Source of the DNA: Solea solea
Taxonomy: Eukaryota; Chordata; Actinopteri; Pleuronectiformes; Soleidae
Assembly (NCBI RefSeq): GCF_958295425.1
Contig: NC_081143.1
Coordinates: forward strand, 11,467,094-11,531,093
Length of the DNA stretch: 64,000 bases
Direction of reading: 5' to 3'
Shown: piece after piece, positions 25,643 to 39,245 of the stretch
Position numbering within the stretch: position 1 is the stretch's first letter
How the letters are laid out: the number at the start of each line of letters is the position of its first letter
The notes under the pieces: generated by a model
What the model saw: only the letters and a program-made list of their open reading frames with translations
The model's database searches: none
What the model was told of the DNA's origin: nothing
Position numbers and translations under genes: made by a program

Positions 25643-25815
25643 GGGCAGCCCGTGGCCAAGTGGAAAGGTCGCCAGTTCAAATCCCCACCTGGCCAAAAAA
25701 GGGCTTGGGTACCCCTGAGCAAGGTACCCAATCCCCAATGCTCCCCGGGCACTACTCAGTGTGGCAGCCCACTGCTCCTAATTCTAGGGTGGGTCAAATG
25801 CAGATGAATACTTTC
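25641..25815 (+). mobile_element. SINE with a Ser/Leu-tRNA-like head
   Basis: CCCGTGGCCAAGTGG (A-box) and GGTCGCCAGTTCAAATCCCC (B-box) form a tRNA-like head different from the other SINE family. The body GGGTACCCCTGAGCAAGGTA and TCAGTGTGGCAGCCCACTGC follows. It directly abuts an AATAT microsatellite (25597-25642). Confidence 0.65.
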
Positions 25816-27990
25816 CCTAAGGAATTAAATGTAAGTGCAGGAAAAAAAATGAAAGCAACCAGAAAAACAAAATCAACAACAATGAATATGTAGTGCAAGT
25901 GTGCAACATGCTATATCTACACAGTCACACAGTGGAGGTGTTTTCATGTGCAAATTGGAGGTGTACATTTGCTTATGGGGCCATGAAAACAGGGAGTACA
26001 GTGCAGTGTGTGAACATCAAACATGCACAGTGGGAAACTGCATTAAGAGATGTTTGTGAGCTTTTGCCAAATGGCTGCCAGTAGGCAAGAACAGTGTTGT
26101 TGTGTTTTACAAAACCGCTGACCATGTTCTGGGTATGGAGAAAAAAGCCATGTGCTTCAAAGACAGAGGGATGAAAACGCCGACCAAATCGTGTGTTTGT
26201 CAGCCTCACACAAAACACATCGCCCTGCAGCATACGCGGGGATTAAAAAGAAATGAAGTCTGTTGCAAGGAAAAGAAATGCTGTTGATCTCACTCTTCTC
26301 ACTCTAAACTCGCCGCAAAAAAGACAAATTAAATCAATATTCATCATGGCTCCGGAGATGAAATAATCATATGGTGGTTGTCATAATCGAAAGTGAAACA
26401 GCAACAACTCAACTTGTGGAAAAGACACTTGTGGAAGCTCAGAAACCGAGAGACACGGAGAGGAAAAGGTCTATGAGCAGAGAATCCTGCGGCAAAATCA
26501 GGCCTCAAGACTCTGAACGCTCCCTGACGGATGTACTTTTTTTTTCCTTTCTGAACACCGGTGAACTGAAGCGTTCTATGCAGCGCAGGAAGGGTCAGAG
26601 GTAGTGACGCCTGAACGCGTTGCAGACATTTCAGCTGCAGTCGTCTGAATTGTTGCAGTCTTTTGTTCCAGGGACTCAGACTCTCTGGGGGAATAACAAA
26701 TTCCGCTCCAGCCACAGGTCCTCCATTCACACGCTCTGGATACAATCCAGGGAAGTTTAGGTGACCATGAGGAGAACTAAAGAGATCTGTTGACAGAACA
26801 AAACACCAGGAAAAGGTTGACAATGAATAGGGGAGATTTGGGCAAACTGAACATTAACCTTCATTTTTTTTTTTTTTCTCCCTTTGCACTTACAATACAT
26901 CGACTTTCTTCAGTTACATATATTTATGTGGCAGCAGTACAGAGCTGATCCTGGCTTTAAATGATGCTCTGTCTGTGTTTTCTTTGGGGTTTTCAACTGT
27001 TTTCTCTTTCTCTTTCAAGCATGTTCTGTTTGCATGTAAGTTACAGCCCCGTCAGTTTAACAGCACCTCCATTTAGTGAAATGTTTTGTCTATTGTCACA
27101 CTATTGTAATAGTTTTTGAATAAAATGGCCATCAAAATCACTACACTGTGTTGCGGTGGCTAGTAGGTCGTTCCGGTTCTGATCTCGCTTCGAATGAGAG
27201 CCTTTCTCTGAAACACACAGATGAAGATAATTGGACATTCAAAATCGGTGTTTCCCAAACTTTCTATATGGTGACCTACTTTGTACCCAAACCCATAACC
27301 CAGATAACCCCATAAATCATGACAAGAGCAAATATGTGCATAATGTAGTAACTCATTTTCTGTAAAACCTAATATTATTCTGAATCGCTAAATGAATAAT
27401 TTCCAAGAGATGGTCTGGTAAACTTAAATTGTATGCATGTTATTGAAAACATAAATATGTATGTTAGCGTTGTGACCTTTCACCCTGTGTCAAGTGGCTA
27501 GAAAATTGGCAAGAAATCATTGAAGATTATACATTTTGTATCATTTGTATGTTTTTTTTTTGCAGCTTTTTGTGCAAGTTATGACATTTTGGATAAAAAA
27601 ATCTAGCAACAATAGTCAGTGAACGTCAGCACTGTACTACTGGCTGCTCCACTAGATGGCGTAAAACACCATTTCTTTTGGGGATTTTATCACTTGTACA
27701 CACTCAACGAGGCATTTTAATGAGTACTTCTGCAGAATCAGAGCCTGCCACCTTTATGCTCGCACCGATCAATTGACCAGACATGACATTAAAAGTGCAA
27801 ATAAAAATAATACGTCTCTGAGTGATGGTGCTGCAATAAAACCCCCCTTTTCCTAATTAATGATTTTTCACTTACAGTATAGATTACTGTATAATGAGGT
27901 GGTCACTCACAGGTGGTAAAAGTGTAACATTATTCTGAAATGCAAGGTGTAACATTTTAATAACTTTAAAACTTTTAAGTCTGTCTGCAT

Positions 27991-28894
27991 GGGTAACACT
28001 TTGTGATAAGGGTACATTATTTTTTAATGTTTTTTACTATCCATTTATTAATCTTATTCTGTTCTTAAAGTTATTACTTCATATACAGCATTACACAATT
28101 CAAAAGCTTCAATTGAAAGCTTCAATGAACTCTAAATGCCTCTCTTTAGTTAACAATTATTAAAGATGTCTGTGTCTGTTAAGGTGAAAATTAAATTAAG
28201 TTAAGGTGACACCTTGTATCATTTCAACAAAACAATTATTACTTAACTTTATTAAGCATTACTTAAGCATACTTTGCCTTTGTTAATGCTCCTTGTAAAG
28301 TGTAAAATGTGCATCCCTGAACTATGACTTCATAAATGTAAAGGGGTGCAGATTATCTTTATTTTAATTAAGCATTTATTAACCATCACTACCTTCTATT
28401 AATGTCCATTGTGTCCCTTTTAAAGCTGGAAACAAGGGTCACATTACTAAAGATTAACATGGTTAATAAATGGTAAATTGTGCTCTTGTATGACTTTTAA
28501 TTGCTAACCTATTTTTTAAGTCTTTGTTGAGCAATAGTTCACACAACGCCATGAGGAGCATTAATACAAGTTAACAATGGTTTATAAATGCTTAGATAGT
28601 GTAAAGAAACATTTATTCTATACCACCATACATTTATAAAGTCATAGTTAAAGGATGCATTTGACGCTTTACAATAAGGGTCACAAGGAGCATTAATAAA
28701 AAGGTAATATTGGTTAAGAAATGCTTAATTATAAAGCTTAGGTAATGCTCCCATTGACAGTTAAGAGATGCTAACAGTAGAACAATGTATGCATTAATAC
28801 CTTAATGCACCTGAATAACATTGATACATGTTTAGTTTAATCATTCATTAACAGTTACTTTTAATTTATGTAGCCTTATTATAAAGTGTAACCC
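27991..28894. mobile_element. MITE with terminal inverted repeats and internal repeats (about 0.9 kb)
   Basis: The left end GGGTAACACTTTGTGATAAG is mirrored by the right end CTTATTATAAAGTGTAACCC, giving inverted repeats of about 20 bp with few mismatches. The interior is AT-rich and built from shuffled copies of the motifs GGAGCATTAATA, TTATAAATGCTTA and CTTTACAATAAGGGTCAC in both orientations, suggesting a fold-back or nested origin. No clear target duplication can be read at the edges and there is no open frame of note. Confidence 0.72.
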
Positions 28895-29344
28895 TGCAGG
28901 ATGAGGGATGACATCAAATACAGGAACATTCAGACAGAATGCTGTGTCATTTAAAAGCAGCACATTATTATGGGATAGTTTATCACCTTCAGTCAGTGAA
29001 AACTTCAGCTGTACAACTGAAGAAATGGCTGAGGGCAAACCATGACTGTGGACACATCCAAATGTATATCTGCAATACACAGCATAATGAACAATATGCT
29101 ATATGTGTGGTCTCTACATACAAGATACAAAATAAACTGCATGCAATAACAGACAAAAGCAATTTACACTGCACTATAAATGGCATTTCTCACCAACACT
29201 TTACATTGCTCTTCTTACTGTTGTGATTGTAATATTGTGCATGTATGTGTTTTATGTGCCATCAACCTGCCCATAGGGACTATAGAAGGAAATAAGCCTA
29301 TGGCTACAATCTGGCACATCACTATGAACGTTCATGAATGTTCC

Positions 29345-29420
29345 CTGTCCTTCATCTCATCTTCCACCACTTTATCCTCCTCATGAGGAGCGCTGGTGCC
29401 AATCTCAGCATAGGGTGAGC
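29345..29420 (+). repeat. Fish repeat fragment (CATCTTCCACCACTTTATCC type)
   Basis: TCATCTTCCACCACTTTATC followed by GCTGGTGCCAATCTCAGC resembles the widespread fish repeat containing CCATCTTCTACCGCTTATCC and GGAGCCTATCCCAGC. Confidence 0.45.
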
Positions 29421-29495
29421 ACAAAATCAATTTTTGTCATTCTAAATAATTCCATTATTTAGAATGACCCTCAATAATACCCACATTGTATTACA

Positions 29496-30099
29496 TTAAA
29501 GGTGACATAGACCGGAAGCTCCAATTAACGCTGCGTTTGTGTGTGTATCTGCGTCATTACCTCGTTTATGAAACCCTAAAGTTTCAGAACAAACAGTTCA
29601 GCCACTGCTGAGAAAATAGTGTTGTATTGTTTTCCTGGGCTCTGCGAAGCGGATCGACACTTCCTTAATTTGATGTCGTCATCAGAAATCCTCACCACCG
29701 TAGCGCCTCCCGGTGCGGGCACTAGTCCGGGCACATCCGGTTGCGTACATTCAACCGCAGAAGAAGAAGAAGAACTAGTCTCGTTGTAGCTGCTGAGATG
29801 CAGAGCATCCACCGTGCCAGAGGGGGAGCTGTGTATCTGAGAGCTGGCCTATCTATTACGTCACTTCCAGGTACCTGGCCAATCACAGGACAGTTTTAAA
29901 GCTCTCGTTGGCTGGCCAATCACAGCAACTGTTTGGTCTGAAACAGCGCGGCTGACGAGAGCGTCAGTGAGGAGATATTTTTGATCGGCTCGTTTGCAGC
30001 GATTAGGAGGTTTTTAATCATGAAAACATGTTAATATATGTAAGTAGACCTCCATAACTAACATATATGTGTGATACAAGCATTCGATGTCACCTTTAA
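29496..30099 (+). mobile_element. TTAA-flanked MITE, copy 2 of 3
   Basis: This 604 bp copy has the best-preserved ends: TTAAAGGTGACATAGACC on the left and CGATGTCACCTTTAA on the right. It carries the same ACCGGAAG, ATTACGTCAC and paired GGCCAATCAC motifs as copy 1. Unlike copy 1 it keeps the TTTATGAAA segment and the AACAGCGCGGCTGACGAGAG segment, but it lost about 14 bp around CACTCCTCTCACCA. It has no coding capacity: the serine-rich frame seen on the minus strand comes from the GAA repeat in the element and is not conserved as a protein. Confidence 0.87.
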
Positions 30100-32194
30100 C
30101 CATGTAATTAAACATGACGTCCTTCATTATTGACCATTTATTTTTGGACATTGTCAATAATAAAAAGGATATATAAGTATAACATTACCAATTTGAATGT
30201 TGTCCTTTCTTTCATCCTATGGACCTCTGGACGTCACATGAACCTTTGTTGGATTCAGTGTGTCAAAATTCACTGCACACTTTAAATGTGATCGACTCAT
30301 ATCTCAAAACTTGAGAGACTGTATATATCTGAACCTTATAATTCCCCCGACTTACTTTTTACAAGTTTGTAAATAGGTGGCGAGGACATTATTCCCGACC
30401 TGCAGTTTCCTGACATCCTTAACTTTCTGATTAACTTCCTTTCACCTTACTCCAGAAAGTCACTGATAGAGCCTGGAGGGAAACAAATGGACACAATCTG
30501 GCTTTGGAACGGTAAGTGTTTTTGGTAAATCTAGTCTGAGTCCATGATTTACCAAGCGGTAACCACAAAATATATTGCTAGTGTTTGTTTCCAGTGCTCC
30601 ATTTTCTTCAGCTCACTTCACTTTTGTGATGAAGACAGCGTTTCAGAGTTGTTGTCTAGTATATACATCTGTAGAGGTGAACAGCATCATTTCCTGCCAG
30701 ACTGCGTTACCTTGGTTGTGTGATATCAGTTACCTAATAATCTCAGTTAGAAATAATCTATTTCTAACCGGTCTGTCAATACTTCCATGTCTAGATATGC
30801 AGATTTCCTAAATATCCTTGTTCACTGTAACAGAACCATTCACTGTGAAGACTGTAGTGTTGTGTAATATTTGTCTGTGGGCTCCTGCAGTGACCACTGA
30901 CCTCTCTGGTCTGTGTCCTGAGGCTGTTTCACGTGAAGCATGAGAGGAAAAGCTTCAGTCTCTCTGTGAGGCTGAGCAGCAGAGAGCACTAATGAATGAA
31001 TGAATGAATGGAGACTGCTCTCTGCAATTAGTCTGTTTTCCTGCAGCTTTATTCATCCAATTGTTTTTTAAGTGCTTTACTCCAAAACACTTATCTAGGC
31101 ATTAGTGAAAACAGTCAGGTAGAAATAATGTTATACTAATAACAACAACAACTAGACTATAGGTATATGACATGACATGATAAATGATATGATATGAATT
31201 TTATTTTCGGAAAATTCCCTTTCACACATCAATAATATTAGATTTCTGAACACTATCAATTACTATGATGTACTGTATTTTGTGAGTTTGATTAGGAAGA
31301 AGTTGAGCCCAAAGGCAACATCTGGAAATATGGAGTTTTTCCATTTGAGCCTTCGACAAATATACTGTCCCTGTTCACATCAAAACAACATGTACATTAA
31401 ATTCCCGCTTTCTTGTCTGTCTCTCCAAACAGACAGTATGCTGAATTGTGACAGCTGATACTGTTTATGTCGCAATGCCATACAGCTTCTGGTTTTCATA
31501 AGAATCAATATGCCATAATGAGTTGGGCCCTTTAATAAAGCCAGAAGAGACACTTTATTCTCAAAAGTGTACTTTCTTTTCTTCCGTATGGCCATAATAC
31601 TCCGTCATGGGACACACGTTTTGATTTCCATCAATGCCTCCCAGTAGGGTGTGAAATCAGTTTCAACACTCCTGTGACGTGACATGAAAAGTATTTACTC
31701 ATAAACAGTGCCAGTGTTAAGGATGTGCAGCCAGCAGATGTGATATTTAACAAGAATTCATTAAAAAACACAGTGGTGTAGACAGAGGGGAGTGTGATAT
31801 CCCAGTCTCACTTGCCAAAACTGGCATGTAATGCAGTGCTGCAAATCAGATTTCACCCACTAATGGAATTATTGTGAGTCCAGAGACAGAAATGAAAATC
31901 TTCAGCATCATAAACCCGTCCCCCCCCCCCCAAAAAAAAAAAAACAACATTCTGATATTTGTCGGTGAATAAAAATGGTGATACTACATGTCATCTCAAC
32001 GTCAGGAGCAGAGACGGCAGACTTCAGCTGCAGGATTCAATAATCACTTGCTACCATCAGCAAGTACAATATATCCCATAATACACGCAATGTCATTCAG
32101 TTTATCTTTGGAACATAGACACGCTCTGGGATGCATTCTTGTGAACACTCATGCACCTACTGACGCGTACACACCAGAAGTCATGCTCAAAGGT

Positions 32195-32196
<2 letters not shown>

Positions 32197-32228
<32 letters not shown>
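32197..32228. repeat. (CA)n microsatellite
   Basis: About 16 CA units; a short (GT)n follows at 32488-32507. Confidence 0.9.
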
Positions 32229-32229
<1 letters not shown>

Positions 32230-34219
32230 CTTCCCCTGTTTTCACCTGAGGCAACTGCCGCAAATCACTGCTCTAATGCAAAATCCACTGAACCATAATT
32301 GAAAATGACTTTGGAGAATTGCCACATTGAGATGGAAAGATATTGTATCTGTGTAGGTGTTTCTGTGGGAGAGTTGTTGGTGTAAAAAAAACACAACCCA
32401 CAAGAACAGGAGACGGTGAAGCAGGAAGAGAAAAAAAATATGTGACTTCAAAAGACGGAAAAAGAAGAATGCTTATGTGCATATCTATGTGTGTGTGTGT
32501 GTGTGTACATGAATGTGTATTAAAGGAATAATGCTAATACTGATACATGGAGGCTTGCTCTCAGTGAAACACAAGGAAAAAGAGATGTTTGCCACTTAGA
32601 AAAATACTGTTTTATATGTTTTATCAATGACTGCATTTCTACACCTAATTCATGGTCTTCTCATCGATTATCACACTCTGGCAGCAGCAGCACACATTAA
32701 GTTAGTGTGTTTGCAGAAGTGATGACATTTACAAGGTTTCTTGAATGCATGTTAAAGCTGCTCTTCTGAGCTCAACCTGCTGTAGATCAAGCAGCAGTGA
32801 TGACATTTACCAGGGTCTTTGAATGCATCACCTTAGCTGCTCCCGTTAGCTCAACATACATGTGCCCTGCATTGCTTGTTGTACGTACGCAGAACAAACA
32901 TCGAGTCATAATTACTAGTGGTGCTGTGGTCACTGCACACTGTTTCTCTCCACTGTTGACGCAAGATTCCATGCAGAACAATAAGCAAGTAAGATCAGGC
33001 GAAGCGGCTTGATTTAGTCCTTGGATTTTTGTAATTGGACCTGAAAAGTCCTTGAAAAGTACTTGAATTTGATGTCAACAAAGGAACCCTGAGTCACAAA
33101 GTCCATACAGAAAATCATCGATTTTATATCACTACAAACACGAGTTGCTGATCCACTGCTTCCTCCTTCAGTAAGTTCAAATGGGTTTTATGACAAACTT
33201 AGTGACATAAATTTACCAAAATGAGGTACCAGTGGACCAGCGTGTCCTGTGTCAGGTATCAAGTGGAGTAGTTTCTAGTCTCCAGACAGAAAAGGCTGTT
33301 TAACAGCAAGCGACATGCCAAACTGACTTTAAATATATTAGGTTATTTTGTGAAGTATCCAAAAATCCCTGTTTCTGTAATAGTGGGATATACAATGAAA
33401 GGGGAGTAAAAAAAAGCAAGATTGTGTGATGTGTGAAAAATGTGGTTGCTAGCTGCATGTAAAGTCTACACAAGACGATCCAGTGGCGTAAAGCACCGCA
33501 TTTCAAACAACAACCATGTGTGAGCGTGATCCATGTAAACAAGCAAAGCAGAAAGAAGAAAGAGCAGAGGAGGTGATATACAGAAACAATAAGAATATAA
33601 AAACATGGTATCATCAGGCCTTACCAACTATAGCCTTGACCGCATCATTGCACCATGTCAGACAAACGCAGTGGTGGAGGATGGAGCAGCCAGAGTGGGA
33701 CAGAAATGCTGACTTCCAAAGATCGCTCTCCGTGACAACATTTGTCGTGTCACCCACTCCCTGTCCGTGTTCCCCTTCAACAATGACAGCATATATCTTT
33801 CTCATGCCTGCCCACCGCTGTCTGGAGTGCTTTTGAACCGAATAAATCTTTAAATAAAGTATGAAAGTTTAAAAAAGAAAAAAAAAAAATCCTCCCAGAC
33901 ATGATGACTTTTTAATGAGGTACAAAAGGACTTTTTGAGGTAACAAAAGAATCTGCTCGTCACATCGTCCTCTTTTTCACCACAAACGTCGACCACTGAC
34001 CCGATCCATATATCGTCTTATGACTTAGTCATCGTACAGGGCCTGTTGTTTTTTTCCACTTCCTCTCTGCCTCATCCTGAGGTTAAAACAACCAGAAGCT
34101 TATCTCTCACTCCGGCACACACGCACCTCCTCTGCAGTGTGTGCATCTGTCAGCCACACAAGTCTGGTGGGCAAAGAACAACCAGAAGTGACTTTGCTTC
34201 ATTATTCAGGTCCTGAAAG

Positions 34220-34243
34220 AAAAAAAAAAAAAAAAAAAAAAAA
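34220..34243. repeat. Poly-A tract (about 24 A)
   Basis: A homopolymer run; no associated element recognised. Confidence 0.85.
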
Positions 34244-34469
34244 TCTGTGGAGAGACGATTACAGAGTGTCTTCTAAAGAGTGGCAGTGGCACCACAGTGG
34301 CTGGTAAGTTCAAGTCCAACGAGGCCTCTGGAGTGTCGTTAGTGATCATATCTGACATGCTGAGGTCACGGGGAAATGGACGTCCATGTGCTAAAAGAAG
34401 GTTGAAGGTGAAGGTGGTGAAAGTATTTGTCAAAGGTGGTGGATTCATGTGTTCAGAGGTCCAACATGT

Positions 34470-34855
34470 ATAAAGATATATGAATAGAATAGAATATCGT
34501 TATTGTCATTGTAACACATAACAAAGTGCATTTACTTAGTGCAAAAGTCAAATAAATTGCAAAATATAACAAATACAAATAGATTCTGAATGAAAATGGT
34601 GGAAATAAAACACATAAAAGGAAAGTCTACTTTCAGTATTATAAGTGCAATATTGCACAATCCCTGCAGACAGGTGTCACAACTGCATGTGTGAGTGATT
34701 TATTTGTTTATATGTGCTTATATAACACTGCAACATTCATAGATGTGGAAATGCACATTTATTATTTATTACCTGTACTGTCTTTGCTACTGTAATACCG
34801 TAAATGTCCCCATCGTGGGACTAATAAAGGATTATCTTATCTTATCAAAGTATGT
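34470..34855 (+). repeat. Retroelement fragment with LINE-type 3' tail
   Basis: It begins with AATAGAATAGAATATCGTTA and TTGTCATTGTAAC, and ends TGTCCCCATCGTGGGACTAA followed by TAAAGG and (TCTTA)n. The tail is the same type as 21525-21690 and 62065-62278. Confidence 0.55.
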
Positions 34856-37390
34856 ATGTATGCATGCATGGGCATTTCTGCCGCTGCAGTCAATTTAAGA
34901 AGGGAATGAGCTTCAGACGGCTTTTAAAATTCAATTAAGTTTTATTATCAGATGTCGTTTTTCTATCTGAAGTATTTTATGACTCTTGTAACTGTTTCCC
35001 CTCATCTATTTTTCTCTGTATTGTATCTGTGTGTGTTGTTTGTCTTTGATTGTTCTTTGTTCCCTGGTCTCTCTTGGGGCGAGATTTCAATCTAAATGAG
35101 GCTTCCTTCCTCCATAAAGATTAAATATGTAAACCCATACTCATTTTTTTTTTGTTTGATTTTTAAGTAGTTCCTCCTCCAAAATGAATGCATAAGAGGA
35201 AGAGAGAAAAAAAAAAAAATACTGAATCCATAAACTATTAAATCCTGTTTCACAAAAGCCTGAAAACGAACGACATCTATTCTTTTCAAATTGATAGTTC
35301 AGAGAGTTCGCATGACACACTCTATAATCACTGCAACATACCAGTAACAACACAACCCCAAGCCGTTCATGTGTTCATGACATTTCACAGAGGAGCGCTT
35401 CATAAGCAGCTCCCAGGTTACTGTTGCATTTTCTCAGCATTCAGGCATCAAGCATGTGTTTGGCCGATGAGGCAGCGAGTACGCTTCGTCATTAGTGGAT
35501 TTGTTGTTTGAAACAGTTGAGGCAATGGTCTCAAGCGTTAGCAAATACGAAGCAGGTGTCAGTTATGGAGGAGACTTACTGACTGTATATCCACCTTATA
35601 CGTGGATCAGGCTGGTGCTGCAGTGCACGAGCAGCCTGTAGTTTGTATTTCACCTGATGCTGAAACTAAAACCCAAGCTTGGTGATGTGGGACACCGAGG
35701 CTCTGACTTACGTCTCTACGTCTGCCTTCAAATAAATCAGATTGAACTCCTTTAACACACAACTGAGCTCATTGCTGTGTAAATACTGATTCACCACTGA
35801 GCTGAGCTTCACCGTCTGCAGTGATTGACTACATTTCATTATTTTATTGGATTAGTATTTGGGAAATACAGACACTGTTGCATTGCATTATTCTTTTTGC
35901 TTATTTTACAACACTCCATCTTTCAAAACTGGAATAAATCAAACAAACATCTATTCAATATTCCTTGTTTTCATAGCAGTGAAATAACACAAGGGGGAAT
36001 CGGGTGTTGCATGACATGTCATGTAAATAATACAAGACATCTTTAGGAGTAAACTGTAGATTATGCAATTACATCATTGTGAGTTTTGAAAAGTTTATAA
36101 TGACAAATTATTATCTAATATTCTAATATAATGTTCTGTACTTCTCTTTAATTTAAAGTTTTTATTTCTTCCATATAAAAATGGTAATAATGTTCACTTT
36201 AGTAAACATACATTAGATCTCCACTTTTGTGTCTTTATTACTTTAAAACAGTAAAGAAACTAACTTTGAGTACACAATCAAAGAAGACCGCAAGAAGAAA
36301 ATACAAAAAAAAATAAATAAATACATGACACTTTATATATTTAAGATCCCAAAGTCAATGAGAATCATTTGAGAAATGTCGATGTCACCGTGCTTTTTCT
36401 CCAGAAACACTTTAGTGACCGGAAATCATGAGGCCAATGCAACATTTATGCATATTTCAAGGGTGTGAAGTTGAAATCTTTGTTTACGAATAATAAATAA
36501 GAAAAAAAACAGCCCTGGTGTCTTCATAGCATTCACAGACATAAATGGACAGTTTCGGATGATAAAAACATAAGGAAAGCTGTGAATCTTTAAAGGCAAG
36601 TGGACATTGTTGCATATAGAAAAACATGAGGAATAATAAAGTAGTGTATTTTGGAGGAAAAGTAAAGAAGCAAAAAAAAAGAAGAAATATGAAAGAAATC
36701 TATTAAGTCAACTAGTTTGCTGTAAGAGCACATTTTGAAGATAAAGGCAGAGTTTACATATTTTCAACTCACTCCACTTAATAACCATCTAACTATTTAT
36801 CAATAAAACCAGGTGTGTGCTTGACTTCTTTTTAATAAGGCGTCATTTCATTGGACCACTTTTGTTCGTCCATACTGTGAGAAATATTTGCTATATTTAT
36901 AAAACCAACCACCTTATAAGTGAGGTGTATATTCTCTCTGAACTGTATCTAATCCACTGTCCCACTTTCTGTGAGTGCAGACCTACTGGGAGGTTGTTAG
37001 AGGTGTAGAACACAGACGCGGGGGTCAGGTGTACTTTCACACCTCATTTCCTCCAACGTATTTATCCCGTGGCATTTGGAAACGCGGAGATACTCCGAGA
37101 AAAAAAAAGAGAAACGGTTTACTTTATAAAACTGTTTGAAGTGCTAAAATGGAAACTGTGAAAAATAACATCTCTCTTATTTAACTCTGCCTCCTATAGT
37201 GCACAGATCTCTATACACTGTATATATATTTGTTTTCCAGTGGTGTCACAATGTCATCATGATTTATATCTGACATAACTCCTTTGGATTCACACCCTTC
37301 ACACGCTTGTCAATGGAGACAACAGCTTTAAATCATCGCCTCCTTCTCAGCCAGCGTTTCACAGAGAGGAACGCCTCGCCAAGTAAGTGT

Positions 37391-37840
37391 TAGGGCCGGG
37401 GTACTCAATTAAAATTCAAAGAGGTCCGGTGACTAAAATGTCCTCGCAGCAGACGTCCGAACCTCATAATGTCTCAATTGCATCCAACACCTGTAAATAA
37501 ATCAACAGTGCACATTTTCTTATCATTTCTATAGGATACTTTTAATATGATGTAGTAATCGTTGTCCGTGCCATAAAATGAGTCCTGTAGCTAGCACAAT
37601 GAACTTGTGGCCGACATTGCAAGTAAAAGAAAACATGACCAAATTCTCTGTTAATACAATAAATAATAAGTGCCTTTCTTTTCTACTTCTACTTCAGTCT
37701 GTAGCCACGACCGTCGGGAGAGAAAAAAAAAAAACAAAACAATGAAGATTATTACATTTTTGTCATAAATATATCACAAGTTGGTTACGCATCCGGATAG
37801 AACCATAACTTGGTCCGTGCCCAGACCGAAGTCCATGACA
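37391..37840 (+). mobile_element. Possible decayed hAT-like element
   Basis: The left part (GGGCCGGGGTACTCAATTAA, then AGAGGTCCGGTGAC) looks like the start of a fish hAT family with a GGCCGGGGTACTCAA end. A GGTCCGTGCCCAGACCGAAG segment at about 37810 could be its right-hand interior. No matching terminal repeat or target duplication was found. The right boundary is a guess. Confidence 0.35.
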
Positions 37841-37931
37841 CGTATTGTACTTAAGTATCAAAAGTCATTTTCTGGTATAAAATGTGATTAAGTTTTAGAA
37901 GTAAAAGTATTAGAAAAGTGAGGCGTTAGGA

Positions 37932-38080
37932 TTGAGCCATGGTGGCTCAGTGGTAGGGCCAGTTGTCTTTCATCTGGAAGGTTGCGGGTTTAATTCCTCA
38001 CACTTAAACCCATGTTGTGGCGTGTGAATGTGAGTGAACGATGTGTGAATGGGTGAAAAATGTAATATAAATACAAACTG
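37932..38080 (+). mobile_element. tRNA-headed SINE
   Basis: The head CCATGGTGGCTCAGTGGTAG (A-box) is followed by GGTTGCGGGTTTAATTCCTC (B-box), and GTGTGAATGGGTGAAAAATG begins the tail. The body is shorter than in other copies. Confidence 0.72.
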
Positions 38081-39159
38081 TTCTTCCCCTGATTTTATTT
38101 GGTAGTAACGAGTAACAGAGATAGTAAGAGGAAAATGTAGTGAAAGTGAAACTAAATAACAAAGTAAAGTTCAGATACATGAAAAGTACTAATTACTAAA
38201 AACTTTCCTTCTGTGATATGACAAATAACACAATTCACGAGCCGTTAGCTGTAACCAGACTCCTTATTTTCTTTTTATTTTATAGCAATTCTATTCTTCA
38301 TTTTTAGTAGCATTTGCCTTGGTTGTACAAAAGTTTTCATGTTCATTTTCAATGTTTATGTTATAGTTCCCTTTTAGAGTTTTATCCACATTTTTATAAC
38401 TCTGGCTCTTGTTTTTGTACGATTTACAGGCACAGAAAACTTTGCTGTTAAACTTAGAATAAAATGGTTCCAATTAGGACCAAATACATTCTGGAATAAT
38501 GAATGTATTGCTATAATAATTCAATCTAAACAAATAAACAATCTAAACTACTGTCAGATTGTATTTAACTCATACTGTGTTACTTTAACACTTGAAAAGT
38601 TAAATTTGACATTTTTTTTAGGATTAGGTTCTAAGTTGTGTTAAATGGGCTCTTACTTTAACGCTAGCATTTTTACTGTGTGGGTTTTCTAAACTTTCAT
38701 ATTTATTTTAAAAATGTTTTTATTAATTACAAAATAATTAATAACTTCAATGTCCTATTTTAATGAGATTTGTTTCTATTTGTGCACATTATTTCATAGG
38801 TGTTAACCCAAGTCTTCTTAGTTGTATTCTATATTACTTTTTATTTGGACAGCACTTTGTGCTTAAGCTGTAAAAGTAAAATGACTTTCATTATAAATGG
38901 CACCGGTGCCCAACCCACATAATGTGCTATACTTCCTCTTCTGTTTGGGAACGTAATTTACAATATTTACATCATGTTTTACTGAAGAAGAAATTAAAGT
39001 AGCGACTGAGATCATTAACTCGTAAGGTTTATTTATGTTATTAATCAATTAGGTAGGTTTATTTATGTTATAAATCAGTCATTTTCAGTAGACTTCCACC
39101 CAAACTGACTTATTTAAGCAGCCCTGATGACTATTCAACAAACTTTTACCTCCCAGTTA

Positions 39160-39245
39160 GACTCCATCTGTCCTTCTTCTACCGCTTTATCCTCCACATG
39201 AGGGCCACAAGAGTCACACCCTGGACAGTTACCAGTTAGACTCAT
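39160..39245 (+). repeat. Fish repeat fragment (CTTCTACCGCTTTATCC type)
   Basis: CCTTCTTCTACCGCTTTATC, then GTCACACCCTGGACAGTTAC, belongs to the same widespread fish repeat as 29345-29420 and adds its CACCCTGGACAG block. Confidence 0.5.

Noticed and set aside
26344..26823. Longest open frame of the window, 159 codons on the minus strand
   Set aside because: Its translation shows no domain, signal or family resemblance, it has no obvious splice partners, and a frame of this length is expected by chance in 64 kb of slightly GC-richer sequence. It could be reopened if RNA-seq covers it.
16324..29812. Similar peptides beginning MDALHLSSYNE in two places, suggesting a conserved small protein
   Set aside because: Both lie inside copies of the same TTAA MITE, and the poly-Ser part comes from its GAA repeat. 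The third copy does not keep the frame. The conservation is that of the element.
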